Below, in pieces: positions 1-5,391 of a stretch of DNA of 8,088 nt. The stretch lies in NCBI GenBank assembly GCA_937897005.1, contig CALCOQ010000188.1, positions 1 to 8,088 on the forward strand, in the 5' to 3' direction. The notes under the pieces are model-generated. The model was given only the letters and a program-made list of their open reading frames with translations, ran no database searches and had not been told where the DNA came from. Every line of letters starts with the position of its first letter. The stretch's first letter is position 1. The position numbers and the translations under genes are program-made. The stretch is from an uncultured euryarchaeote (GTDB taxonomy: Archaea; Thermoplasmatota; Poseidoniia; Poseidoniales; Poseidoniaceae).

Positions 1-164
1 CGGGTCCATTTGACTCTACGTGGATTACGCTTCAATTTCAAAGCGTTCTTTCGAGCCTTGCTGTTCTTGAACCACATCACAGTTCCATCTTTCTTGATGA
101 ACATCAAACCGGTACCCGGTTCGATTTCCTCACCACTGAAATTACAGATTCTTCGCTCTGGCAA
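1..164 (-). CDS. rpl24e: 50S ribosomal protein L24e, 3' end cut by window edge
   Basis: Large-subunit ribosomal protein of archaea and eukaryotes. The first 54 codons are present and the gene continues beyond position 1. The start is TTG at 164-162, chosen because the protein then begins PERRICNFSGEEIEPGTG, as L24e proteins do, and because GAGGTGA (175-169) lies 4 nt upstream. The KDGTVMWF and RKNALKLKRNPRRVKW segments are classic L24e. The gene follows the S28e stop by 4 nt, in the usual archaeal L7Ae-S28e-L24e order. Oddity: the family's zinc ribbon normally has two Cys pairs (CxxC and FCSSKC-like). Here only Cys7 remains; the other three positions read Ser10, Lys33 and Ala37. The fold may therefore be zinc-free. 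Identity is sure from the sequence; loss of zinc is inference. Confidence 0.93.
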   Translation of the reverse strand, partial: MPERRICNFSGEEIEPGTGLMFIKKDGTVMWFKNSKARKNALKLKRNPRRVKWT

Positions 165-168
165 GATC

Positions 169-393
169 TCACCTCACATTCAGTTTTCGAGCTTCACGAC
201 CAGTATCCTTGAGCATCAGAATATCTCCAACCCGAATAGGACCAACCACGTTTCTAGTGATGATTCGACCAATATCTCTTGGATTAGGAGCATCATTGAC
301 ACGCACCTTGACCTGCGTCGCCTCACCGGTCATTCCGGTGCGGCCGACAATTTCGACCACCTCTGCGGGCCATCCGTTGAGTTCTTCGCTCAT
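169..393 (-). CDS. rps28e: 30S ribosomal protein S28e
   Basis: Small OB-fold protein of the archaeal/eukaryotic 30S subunit. The core reads [20 protein letters not shown], then [20 protein letters not shown] and the family C-terminal signature [10 protein letters not shown]. From the ATG at 393-391 the product is 74 aa, close to the usual size of about 70. An in-frame TTG at 402 would add three residues (MVE) and is the alternative start; neither has a strong Shine-Dalgarno site. The gene lies downstream of L7Ae with a short gap, and its stop overlaps the Shine-Dalgarno site of L24e, so translational coupling within one mRNA is likely. Confidence 0.94.
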   Translation of the reverse strand: MSEELNGWPAEVVEIVGRTGMTGEATQVKVRVNDAPNPRDIGRIITRNVVGPIRVGDILMLKDTGREARKLNVR

Positions 394-419
394 CTCAACC
401 AATCCCTACAGAACGTCTC

Positions 420-794
420 TCATTCGTTGATACTTTTTATCTGCTCAATGATTTCGTTGAAATTCTCCTGAGCAGCCTTGCTGATTTCCATCAAAGCAAG
501 AGAAGCGGTTTTCACACCCTTTGGCATTCCGGCTTCCTTGGCCAGGAATTCTTGACTGGGAACATAACCGTATGGAATTTTCTTTTCATCACAAATCATT
601 GGAATATGAGCTAACAACTCAGGTGGATTGACATCCTCTGCAAGAACGATGAACTTGGCATTTCCTCGCTCAGCGGCCTTGGTGACCTCATTGCTTCCTT
701 TCTTTATGGCTCCGCTCTTACCCACTGTCTGAACTAACTCGTAAACCTTGTCAGCCAGCTCTCCGGGTGTCTCAAATCGTACGTGTACACTCAT
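420..794 (-). CDS. rpl7ae: 50S ribosomal protein L7Ae
   Basis: Archaeal L7Ae (124 aa, normal length) binds kink-turn RNA. It is a ribosomal protein and, in archaea generally, also a core protein of C/D and H/ACA guide RNPs and of RNase P. The RNA-binding signature GAIKKGSNEVTKAAERG (residues 28-44) is intact, followed by FIVLAEDVNPPELLAHIP (48-65) and the IPYGYV segment. The ATG at 794 is preceded by GGAGA (806-802, minus strand) at 7 nt spacing, and a TTTAAA box lies about 50 nt upstream, so this is probably the first gene of the operon L7Ae-S28e-L24e. The C-terminal tail EIIEQIKSINE is helical and lineage-specific. Confidence 0.96.
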   Translation of the reverse strand: MSVHVRFETPGELADKVYELVQTVGKSGAIKKGSNEVTKAAERGNAKFIVLAEDVNPPELLAHIPMICDEKKIPYGYVPSQEFLAKEAGMPKGVKTASLALMEISKAAQENFNEIIEQIKSINE

Positions 795-795
795 T

Positions 796-812
796 GGAAT
801 CTCTCCACTTCC
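796..812 (-). promoter_or_regulatory. Small hairpin holding the L7Ae Shine-Dalgarno site
   Basis: On the minus strand GGAA (812-809) can pair with TTCC (799-796), enclosing the purine-rich loop GTGGAGAGA, which holds the GGAGA Shine-Dalgarno site. Only 4 bp can form, so the structure is weak on its own. Autoregulation of L7Ae through its 5' leader is known in some archaea, but I cannot show a true kink-turn here. Confidence 0.25.
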
Positions 813-843
813 TCATGTAAGGCAGCGTTGCGCAAAGCATCGC

Positions 844-855
844 GGGTTTAAACCC
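844..855 (-). promoter_or_regulatory. Palindromic TATA-like box of the L7Ae operon
   Basis: The perfect 12-bp palindrome GGGTTTAAACCC contains TTTAAA, which fits the archaeal TATA box. It lies about 53 nt upstream of the L7Ae ATG on the minus strand. A start site about 25 nt downstream would fall near 822 and give a leader of about 28 nt. The perfect symmetry means the box alone does not give direction; orientation comes from the gene. Confidence 0.5.
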
Positions 856-920
856 AACGGAGACGAAGCAGGGTTGCGAATCCGCTCAGTCCATCGATTC
901 ATGCATTTTCAAAACTCGTT

Positions 921-1850
921 TCAAATATCGAGGAGTTCACGCACGCCTCTAGCAAGTGCCTTTCCTCCAGAAATGGAGGACCTTGGGTTTGACAAGGAAT
1001 TGGTGGCATGAACCCCATCCACAAACTTGTCCAAACGAGATATCGCCCCATCGGTGAATAATCCATGCGTGCAGGCTGCGTGTACCTCAGTCGCACCCTG
1101 AGAATGTAGAGCCTCACTTGCCTTGCAGATTGTTCCTCCAGTGGAAATCATATCATCGATGATGGCAACGATGGAACCTTCCACATCCAGATCCTTGGGT
1201 TGATGTAATATCGTGTGTGCATCGATTCTGACCTTCTCAAGATATGAAAACCGACAGCCAATGGCTCGTGCGACTGAAGAGGCTCGCTCAATCGCTCCTT
1301 TATCTGGACTGAGAATGAAATCAGGTTTGACGTTTTCACTGAGATATTCAGCGACTTCAGGCATTGCTGAAACGAACTTCACTGGCACCTCCAGACCCTC
1401 CAGCGCCACTGGAGCATGAAGATCCAGAACCACGATTCCATCGCAATGACCAGCAAATATCCGCCCTAATGCCTGAGCAGAAATCGCTTCACCCTTCTGG
1501 AATCTCTTATCCTGCCTTGAATATCCGAAGTATGGAATTGCCAGAAACAATCCTGCTCCAACATCATCCTGACTGTCCATACCGCCCTTGAGGCTTGCAA
1601 GTCTACCTGCTCGAACATCTGAAATCGCTTCGAGAATGAGTAGAGTCTCAACGATTCCCGAATCTGGAAAAGTATTGGAAACCACAACCACATCTTGATC
1701 GCGTACCGACGAAATTGCATCCTCAGGAACTCTGACGTATCCTTCTCCATCAGGAAATCTCCGAGACTCCATCTGAACATGTTGCCAGTCCAACTGTCGT
1801 GCAAGATCCTCTGCAAGTCCTCTGGCACTGGAGCCTGAGACCACTGGCAT
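921..1850 (-). CDS. prs: Ribose-phosphate pyrophosphokinase (PRPP synthase)
   Basis: Makes PRPP from ribose 5-phosphate and ATP in the cytoplasm, feeding purine, pyrimidine, His and Trp synthesis. At 309 aa it has normal family length. Motifs in order: N-terminal VVSGSSARGLAEDLA (3-17); RRFPDGEGYVRV (30-41); the ATP/Mg segment PYFGYSRQDKRFQKGE (106-121); LDLHAP (142-147); SPDKGA (181-186); the flexible catalytic loop LEKVRID (204-210, Lys206 and Arg208); and the PRPP/ribose-5-phosphate loop IIDDMISTGGT (230-240). The ATG at 1850 has GAGG about 8 nt upstream and yields the canonical N-terminus. Oddity: between DVRAG (78-82) and IPYFGY there is a Gly/Asp-rich stretch (about 83-100) that looks about 10-15 residues longer than in typical enzymes. 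No clear TATA box is seen in front; it may be read through from the tRNA gene or use a weak promoter. Confidence 0.95.
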   Translation of the reverse strand: MPVVSGSSARGLAEDLARQLDWQHVQMESRRFPDGEGYVRVPEDAISSVRDQDVVVVSNTFPDSGIVETLLILEAISDVRAGRLASLKGGMDSQDDVGAGLFLAIPYFGYSRQDKRFQKGEAISAQALGRIFAGHCDGIVVLDLHAPVALEGLEVPVKFVSAMPEVAEYLSENVKPDFILSPDKGAIERASSVARAIGCRFSYLEKVRIDAHTILHQPKDLDVEGSIVAIIDDMISTGGTICKASEALHSQGATEVHAACTHGLFTDGAISRLDKFVDGVHATNSLSNPRSSISGGKALARGVRELLDI

Positions 1851-1898
1851 ACCCTTTCCTCAGTCGAGCCGGTGGGCTTAGGCTTGAAGATTCTTTGC

Positions 1899-1923
1899 AA
1901 AAAGAAACATCTGAAGATAGATG
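1899..1923 (-). terminator. Hairpin plus T-run behind tRNA-Ile
   Basis: On the minus strand CATCT (1923-1919), a 6-nt loop ATCTTC and AGATG (1912-1908) form a 5-bp perfect stem, followed at once by TTTCTTTTT (1907-1899). It starts 13 nt past the tRNA 3' end. Archaeal termination depends mainly on the T-tract, so the short stem is not essential. Read-through into prs remains possible because no strong separate prs promoter is seen. Confidence 0.5.
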
Positions 1924-1936
1924 ATGAAAGGGGAGT

Positions 1937-2010
1937 GGGCGAGGCAGGATTTGAACCTGCGACCTCCCGGTTATCAGCCGGGTGCTCCAACCAATCTAAG
2001 CTACCCGCCC
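1937..2010 (-). tRNA. tRNA-Ile (anticodon GAT)
   Basis: A 74-nt cloverleaf fits fully on the minus strand. The acceptor stem GGGCGGG pairs with CTCGCCC (one G-T pair). The D-stem is GCTT/GAGC. The anticodon stem CCCGG/CCGGG encloses loop CTGATAA, giving anticodon GAT, which reads Ile codon AUC. The T-arm is GCAGG-TTCAAAT-CCTGC. CCA is not encoded and there is no intron. It stands alone between the PRC-barrel gene and prs. Confidence 0.96.
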
Positions 2011-2036
2011 ATAGGCGTTGCGGCGACCCTGCGCGT

Positions 2037-2056
2037 AGTCATAACCGTGACGGTCA
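2037..2056 (-). promoter_or_regulatory. Possible weak promoter/palindrome upstream of tRNA-Ile
   Basis: About 30 nt upstream of the tRNA 5' end the minus strand reads CGGTTATGAC, a poor match to an archaeal TATA box at roughly the right distance. It overlaps the near-palindrome ACCGT-G-ACGGT (2044-2054). This could be a promoter with a binding site, or chance. Confidence 0.25.
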
Positions 2057-2125
2057 TCCCACGAGAGGTCACAAAGAGTACCTCTCACTGCCAGAAATCC
2101 AGCCTTCAGATTCAGGTCTCAGTAT

Positions 2126-2716
2126 TCATTCAACGCCGAAGCTTGGATCATTGATTTGAATGTAAGAAGGCAACATCAAGGTCTTTTCAAAAGTCCTTGA
2201 TAGGACAACTTCATCCAATCTCTCTCGAGTTCGGTAGATTGCTGTGATCGGCACACTGATTATTGATTCAACGCCGTACTGTCTCTGGATGCCCGAGCGA
2301 ACCTTGACATTCACGCCACGGTATGTTCGCTTGACTTTCACCAGTTCAGTGATCACTCCGATCTCCATTCCCTGGTTATCCAACAATGCTCTGTCAATCA
2401 TCTCATCGGGTGCATACAGTTTCTCATCAATGCGCACTGTATTTCTCCATCTCCTCTGGAGTTCGCGCATCGACTTACTCAGCTTCACTCCACCATCAGC
2501 TCTGATACTATGTACCAACTCCTTTGGCAGAGGTGCTAGTTCTGCTGGCTTCCGCATATATTCTTCCGCGATCCCTGGATCCACCCTGAGACGCATCGAT
2601 TGTACGCGCGCCTCATTCGGGTGGTGTCTTTCACCAACGATCACTCCAACTTTCGTTTGATTCACGAAAACTTCTCTGTCGAGAAGGTCCTGAATCGAGT
2701 GTTCTCCCTTCGTCAT
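2126..2716 (-). CDS. Tandem PRC-barrel domain protein
   Basis: Soluble 196-aa protein with no signal peptide or membrane segment. Two PRC-barrel-like units can be seen. The first, about residues 8-70, holds DREVFVNQTKVGVIVGE and the strand QSMRLRVD. The second, about 103-172, holds DEMIDRALLDNQGMEIGVITEL, the strand GVNVKVRSGI and SVPITAIYRTRERLDEVVLS. In PRC barrels a 'G-x-x-I/V-G-x-I/V' turn followed by beta strands is typical. The linker (71-100) is basic. The ATG at 2716 is preceded by GGATGG at about 8 nt, and a TATA-like box lies at 2783-2777. PRC-barrel proteins act as RNA-processing factors (RimM) in bacteria and as cell-division partners (Cdp proteins) in haloarchaea. Which role applies here cannot be told from sequence. 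Confidence 0.75.
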   Translation of the reverse strand: MTKGEHSIQDLLDREVFVNQTKVGVIVGERHHPNEARVQSMRLRVDPGIAEEYMRKPAELAPLPKELVHSIRADGGVKLSKSMRELQRRWRNTVRIDEKLYAPDEMIDRALLDNQGMEIGVITELVKVKRTYRGVNVKVRSGIQRQYGVESIISVPITAIYRTRERLDEVVLSRTFEKTLMLPSYIQINDPSFGVE

Positions 2717-2734
2717 ATTTTCCCATCCTTTTTT

Positions 2735-2756
2735 CTTGAGCCTCCTTTGGCTCGAG
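2735..2756 (-). promoter_or_regulatory. Inverted repeat in the leader of the PRC-barrel gene
   Basis: CTTGAGCC (2735-2742) and GGCTCGAG (2749-2756) form an 8-bp inverted repeat with one imperfect position and a 6-nt loop. In the minus-strand RNA the imperfect position is a C-A mismatch. The downstream arm and loop contain AAAGGAGG, an upstream Shine-Dalgarno-like run about 25 nt before the ATG, separate from the proximal GGATGG. It may be an RNA regulatory hairpin or a protein site; there is no T-run to make it a terminator. Confidence 0.3.
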
Positions 2757-2776
2757 ATTCGCTGTAGTAAAGAGGG

Positions 2777-2783
2777 ATATAAA
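2777..2783 (-). promoter_or_regulatory. TATA-like box of the PRC-barrel gene
   Basis: The minus strand reads TTTATAT, a close match to the archaeal TATA box, 61 nt upstream of the ATG at 2716. A transcript start about 25 nt downstream (near 2755) would give a leader of about 40 nt that includes the inverted repeat at 2735-2756. Confidence 0.5.
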
Positions 2784-3076
2784 CTATCTCCAACATCGTG
2801 GCATCAGTATCCAATTAGAGTGTTGGTTATCGAAAAGCGGAATCCAATATAAAAACTAACTAATAGGAATTAAATTTGAAGGGCGCATAATCTATCTTTC
2901 AACTGAATTACTCGCGGCTCTGATAATACGTGTTTCAATTGGAATCAACTATCTCACAAGACTATTCAAGATCACTGGCCTTGTCCTGTCACGTAGTTAC
3001 AATTGCATTTTTGTGAAACCATGGCGAATATTTGTTAACTTATCCGCCATCAGGAATATTCGATTATTCTAATTGA
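2784..3076. other. AT-rich divergent intergenic region, no gene seen
   Basis: About 290 bp without a credible coding region on either strand, clearly more AT-rich than the flanking genes. It holds a second TATA-like run, AATATAAAAAC (2846-2856), which on the minus strand reads GTTTTTATATT and could be a distal promoter. Near its right end lie overlapping inverted repeats (3021-3062). No tRNA-like or other recognisable RNA fold was found by eye; a small non-coding RNA cannot be excluded. Confidence 0.5.
3021..3062. repeat. Two overlapping inverted repeats upstream of the LOG gene
   Basis: ATGGCG (3021-3026) matches CGCCAT (3045-3050) in reverse complement. CGAATATT (3025-3032) matches AATATTCG (3055-3062) likewise. 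The left arms share two bases, so the two hairpins exclude each other or the DNA forms two offset symmetric sites. The 6-bp palindrome GTTAAC (3034-3039) lies between the arms. They sit just upstream of the probable TATA box at 3085, a place where an archaeal activator could bind. Confidence 0.4.
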
Positions 3077-3092
3077 AAAATAGATTTATTAA
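3077..3092 (+). promoter_or_regulatory. BRE/TATA-like promoter of the LOG-LAT block
   Basis: The sequence AAAATAGATTTATTAA has a purine-rich BRE-like part followed by TTTATTAA. A start site about 25 nt downstream would fall near 3112-3118. That would give a short leader to the ATG at 3140, or a leaderless message if the TTG at 3116 is used. No Shine-Dalgarno site precedes either start, consistent with a very short leader. Confidence 0.45.
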
Positions 3093-3139
3093 TTTGAAAT
3101 TATTATTGCAGATATTTGTGGATTATCCGTATATCCCCA

Positions 3140-3937
3140 ATGCAGACATTGATTGCACAGGAAGTTTCTCATAAACTCATGAGCCGCCGCCAAAATGACC
3201 TGAACCCGCCTTGGAATGACCCAGAATGGATGGGTGGAAGAGATGCTAGAGCGATTCGAATCCTCACCGAATTCCTTGCCCCACAAAGTATTCTGTTTGA
3301 CAAAGGTATCAGAGATACTGTTGTCTTCTTTGGATCAGCGCGAACCGACCTGGAACATGCGGATACAATAGCGGCCAGAGAAATCGCCAAACGCCTCAGT
3401 ATCTGGGCAACAACCTCTCCTGATGAAGGAGGTGGTGCAAGAGAGGACGGGAGTCAGCGATTCCTTGTCTGTACTGGAGGAGGGCCTGGAATCATGGCAG
3501 CATCCAATCTTGGAGCCGCGGATGCTGAAGCCGATAATATTGGCCTTGGAATCGAATTGCCGTTTGAGCCTTCACTGAATGAATGGATTTCAGAGGGTCT
3601 TGGAATACAATTCAAGTACTTCGCGATGCGTAAATTCTGGTTCGTCTATCCTGCAAAAGCAATCATCGTGTTTCCAGGTGGATTCGGCACCATGGATGAA
3701 TTGTTTGAGGTATTGACCTTGATTCAAACCGGGAAGGTCTCAAAACATCTGCCTATTATCTTGTGGAATGAAGATTATTGGAGACGGATGGTGAATTGGG
3801 AAATGTTGATTGATGAAGGGATGATCGATGCTGAAGATCTGGAATTGATGACATTCTCCAGCGATATTGATGAAGTGGAGAACTTGCTCATCAACCATCT
3901 ACAGGACCTGCCAGAAATAGAGCCCCGTGCTCCTTGA
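3140..3937 (+). CDS. LOG-family protein (lysine-decarboxylase-like Rossmann fold; nucleotide phosphoribohydrolase type)
   Basis: The family signatures are intact: VVFFGSART (near residue 61), CTGGGPGIMAASN (111-123), ELPFEPSLNEWIS, YFAMRKFWFVYPAKAIIVFPGGFGTMDE (to about 187) with the catalytic/nucleotide motif PGGxGTxxE, and LTLIQTGK. LOG proteins cleave nucleoside 5'-monophosphates to free base plus ribose 5-phosphate; in plants and some microbes they activate cytokinins. The old name 'lysine decarboxylase' is a misannotation. Here a generic NMP-recycling role is likely but the substrate is unknown. From the ATG at 3140 it is 265 aa. Alternatives are TTG 3116 (8 more residues) and ATG 3179 (MSRRQND, 13 fewer). 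No start has a good ribosome site. It is probably the first gene of the plus-strand block, 65 nt before LAT. Confidence 0.85.
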   Translation: MQTLIAQEVSHKLMSRRQNDLNPPWNDPEWMGGRDARAIRILTEFLAPQSILFDKGIRDTVVFFGSARTDLEHADTIAAREIAKRLSIWATTSPDEGGGAREDGSQRFLVCTGGGPGIMAASNLGAADAEADNIGLGIELPFEPSLNEWISEGLGIQFKYFAMRKFWFVYPAKAIIVFPGGFGTMDELFEVLTLIQTGKVSKHLPIILWNEDYWRRMVNWEMLIDEGMIDAEDLELMTFSSDIDEVENLLINHLQDLPEIEPRAP

Positions 3938-4002
3938 ACATGAAAATCTTGGGAATCGCTCAGACCGTCATCATCTTGAACCTGTGATTGTGGTCGAGAC
4001 TC

Positions 4003-5382
4003 ATGGCAATCACTCCTGCCGATGTCCATTCCTCGCTCGCCCGCCATATGTTGGTGGATGGTTTTGATTTCGTCATTGACCTTGACAAGTCTCAAGGTAA
4101 TCGATTCCACGATTCCCGAAGTGGTCGAGATGTGATGGATTTCTTCACATGTTTCGCTAGTCTTGCAGTCGGTTGGAATCATCCTGACATGAAAGCTGCT
4201 GAAGCAGAATTGGGTCGGATTGCGGTGAACAATGTTGCAAATTCTGATCTCTATACAGTTGAAATGGCAGAATCTGTCGAAGCAATCTCTTCTATCGCCA
4301 TGCCGGCTGAGATGGACAACCTGTTCATGGTAGCCGGGGGAGCATTGGCCATTGAGAACTCATTGAAGATCTCAATGGATTGGAAGATGAATGACCGCCT
4401 TTCCAAAGGTCTTGTAGATACAAGCACCCCACATGAAGGAGATGGTTTCTGCTGGTCTGCGGATATGAGGGAATCGAATAAAGTGAAGATTGGCCATTTC
4501 AGAGAGGCATTCCATGGCCGAAGCGGATACACGATGTCATTGACCAATACTGACCCTACCAAGACCAAGGGTTTCTCCAAGTTTGATTGGCCTCGTTTCC
4601 ATAATCCTTCGATCAGATTCCCACTTGATTCTGAAGAAGAAGTCAGACTGGATGAGGCAGAAGACAGGAGCATCGAAGGCATTCGTTCTGCAGCCGCCGA
4701 TGACCCTGATTCAATCGCCAGCATCATCATCGAACCAATTCAAGGAGAAGGTGGAGATAATCACTTTCGCCCAGAATACATGAAGAGACTTTCAGACACC
4801 TGTAAGGAAATAGGTGCTCTATTCATCGTTGATGAAGTACAGACAGGTGCCGGAGCAACCGGTAAGATGTGGGCCTATCAGCACACTCAAGCAGAACCGG
4901 ATATTCTCGCCTTCGGCAAAAAGATGCAGATAGGCGGGGTGATGGCAAAAGACAGTGTCAAGGAATTTGAAGATAATCCGTTCCAAACCAGTAGTCGAAT
5001 CAATTCGACCTTCGGTGGCAATCTCATTGACATGGTCCGCTGTGCCATGCAACTGGAGATCATAGAACGAGATGGGCTGGTTGAGAACGCTGCTCGCCGC
5101 GGGGAAGAATTGATGGCTGGTCTGCATGAACTCGGAGACTCCTTCGAGATGATTTCCAATGTAAGAGGACAAGGCTTGATGGCTGCATTCACACTTCCAG
5201 ATATCAACTTACGGAATTCCTTGAGAAGCGCCATCTATGATGGTGGAGCACATGTGTTGAACAGTGGTTTCACCAGTATCAGGCTCAGACCGAGTCTGAC
5301 GATAAGCAGCGATGAGGTTGATGAGGCACTGAACATCTTCGAAAGCGCAGCAAAGAGTCTACAATCCTCTCAGATCGTGTGA
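4003..5382 (+). CDS. lat: L-lysine 6-transaminase (lysine epsilon-aminotransferase)
   Basis: PLP enzyme of aminotransferase class III that moves the epsilon-amino group of lysine to 2-oxoglutarate, giving 2-aminoadipate 6-semialdehyde (which cyclises to piperideine-6-carboxylate) and glutamate. Identity rests on near word-for-word agreement with bacterial/mycobacterial LAT as I remember it: HMLVDGFDFVIDL, ASLAVG, NSDLYTVEMA, AFHGRSGYTMSLTNT, KFDWPR, IEPIQGEGGDNHFRPE, IVDEVQTGAGATG, ILAFGKKMQIGGVMA, NSTFGGNLIDMVR, IRLRPSLTIS. Numbered from the ATG at 4003 (459 aa), the probable PLP lysine is Lys306, the PLP-ring Asp is Asp277, the substrate-side Arg is Arg173, the switch-type Glu is Glu244, and the C-terminal Arg pair is 427/429. 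A TTG at 3988 would add five residues; the ATG fits homologues better. The next gene begins 9 nt after the stop. LAT generates precursors for lysine catabolism or for aminoadipate-derived compounds; no partner dehydrogenase lies nearby. Confidence 0.9.
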   Translation: MAITPADVHSSLARHMLVDGFDFVIDLDKSQGNRFHDSRSGRDVMDFFTCFASLAVGWNHPDMKAAEAELGRIAVNNVANSDLYTVEMAESVEAISSIAMPAEMDNLFMVAGGALAIENSLKISMDWKMNDRLSKGLVDTSTPHEGDGFCWSADMRESNKVKIGHFREAFHGRSGYTMSLTNTDPTKTKGFSKFDWPRFHNPSIRFPLDSEEEVRLDEAEDRSIEGIRSAAADDPDSIASIIIEPIQGEGGDNHFRPEYMKRLSDTCKEIGALFIVDEVQTGAGATGKMWAYQHTQAEPDILAFGKKMQIGGVMAKDSVKEFEDNPFQTSSRINSTFGGNLIDMVRCAMQLEIIERDGLVENAARRGEELMAGLHELGDSFEMISNVRGQGLMAAFTLPDINLRNSLRSAIYDGGAHVLNSGFTSIRLRPSLTISSDEVDEALNIFESAAKSLQSSQIV

Positions 5383-5391
5383 GGTGAAACG
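5380..5391 (+). promoter_or_regulatory. Strong Shine-Dalgarno site deciding a TTG start
   Basis: TGAGGTGAAACG lies directly before the TTG at 5392. GAGGTGA matches the archaeal 16S 3' end and overlaps the LAT stop codon, suggesting coupled translation. The same 12 bases precede the HAD gene (6243-6254). Confidence 0.7.

Noticed and set aside
10..471. Long open frame on the plus strand across the ribosomal genes
   Set aside because: It is antisense to L24e, S28e and the end of L7Ae, all sure on the minus strand, and its translation resembles nothing known.
1466..1990. Minus-strand open frame running through the tRNA into prs
   Set aside because: It overlaps tRNA-Ile and prs in another frame; the prs frame has all family motifs.
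1872..2159. Plus-strand open frame with 'GEAGFEPATSRLSAGC'-like text
   Set aside because: This is the familiar false translation of an antisense tRNA, often found in databases as a spurious protein.
2784..3076. Possible CRISPR leader, IS end or attachment site next to the tRNA/AT-rich spacer
   Set aside because: No direct repeats with regular spacing, no terminal repeats, no duplicated tRNA 3' end and no integrase gene were found.
3455..3475. Extra residues in the LOG protein before the TGGGPGIM motif as a novel insertion
   Set aside because: The larger LOG subfamily with MRKFWFVY and PFE motifs commonly has a segment of this kind here, so it is not novel.
3140..3937. Annotation as lysine decarboxylase, which would pair nicely with lysine transaminase
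   Set aside because: PGGxGTxxE proteins are phosphoribohydrolases; the decarboxylase name is historical and there is no PLP site.
4251..4730. Open frame antisense to LAT (159 codons)
   Set aside because: A shadow of the coding strand; Ser-rich low-quality translation with no family features.
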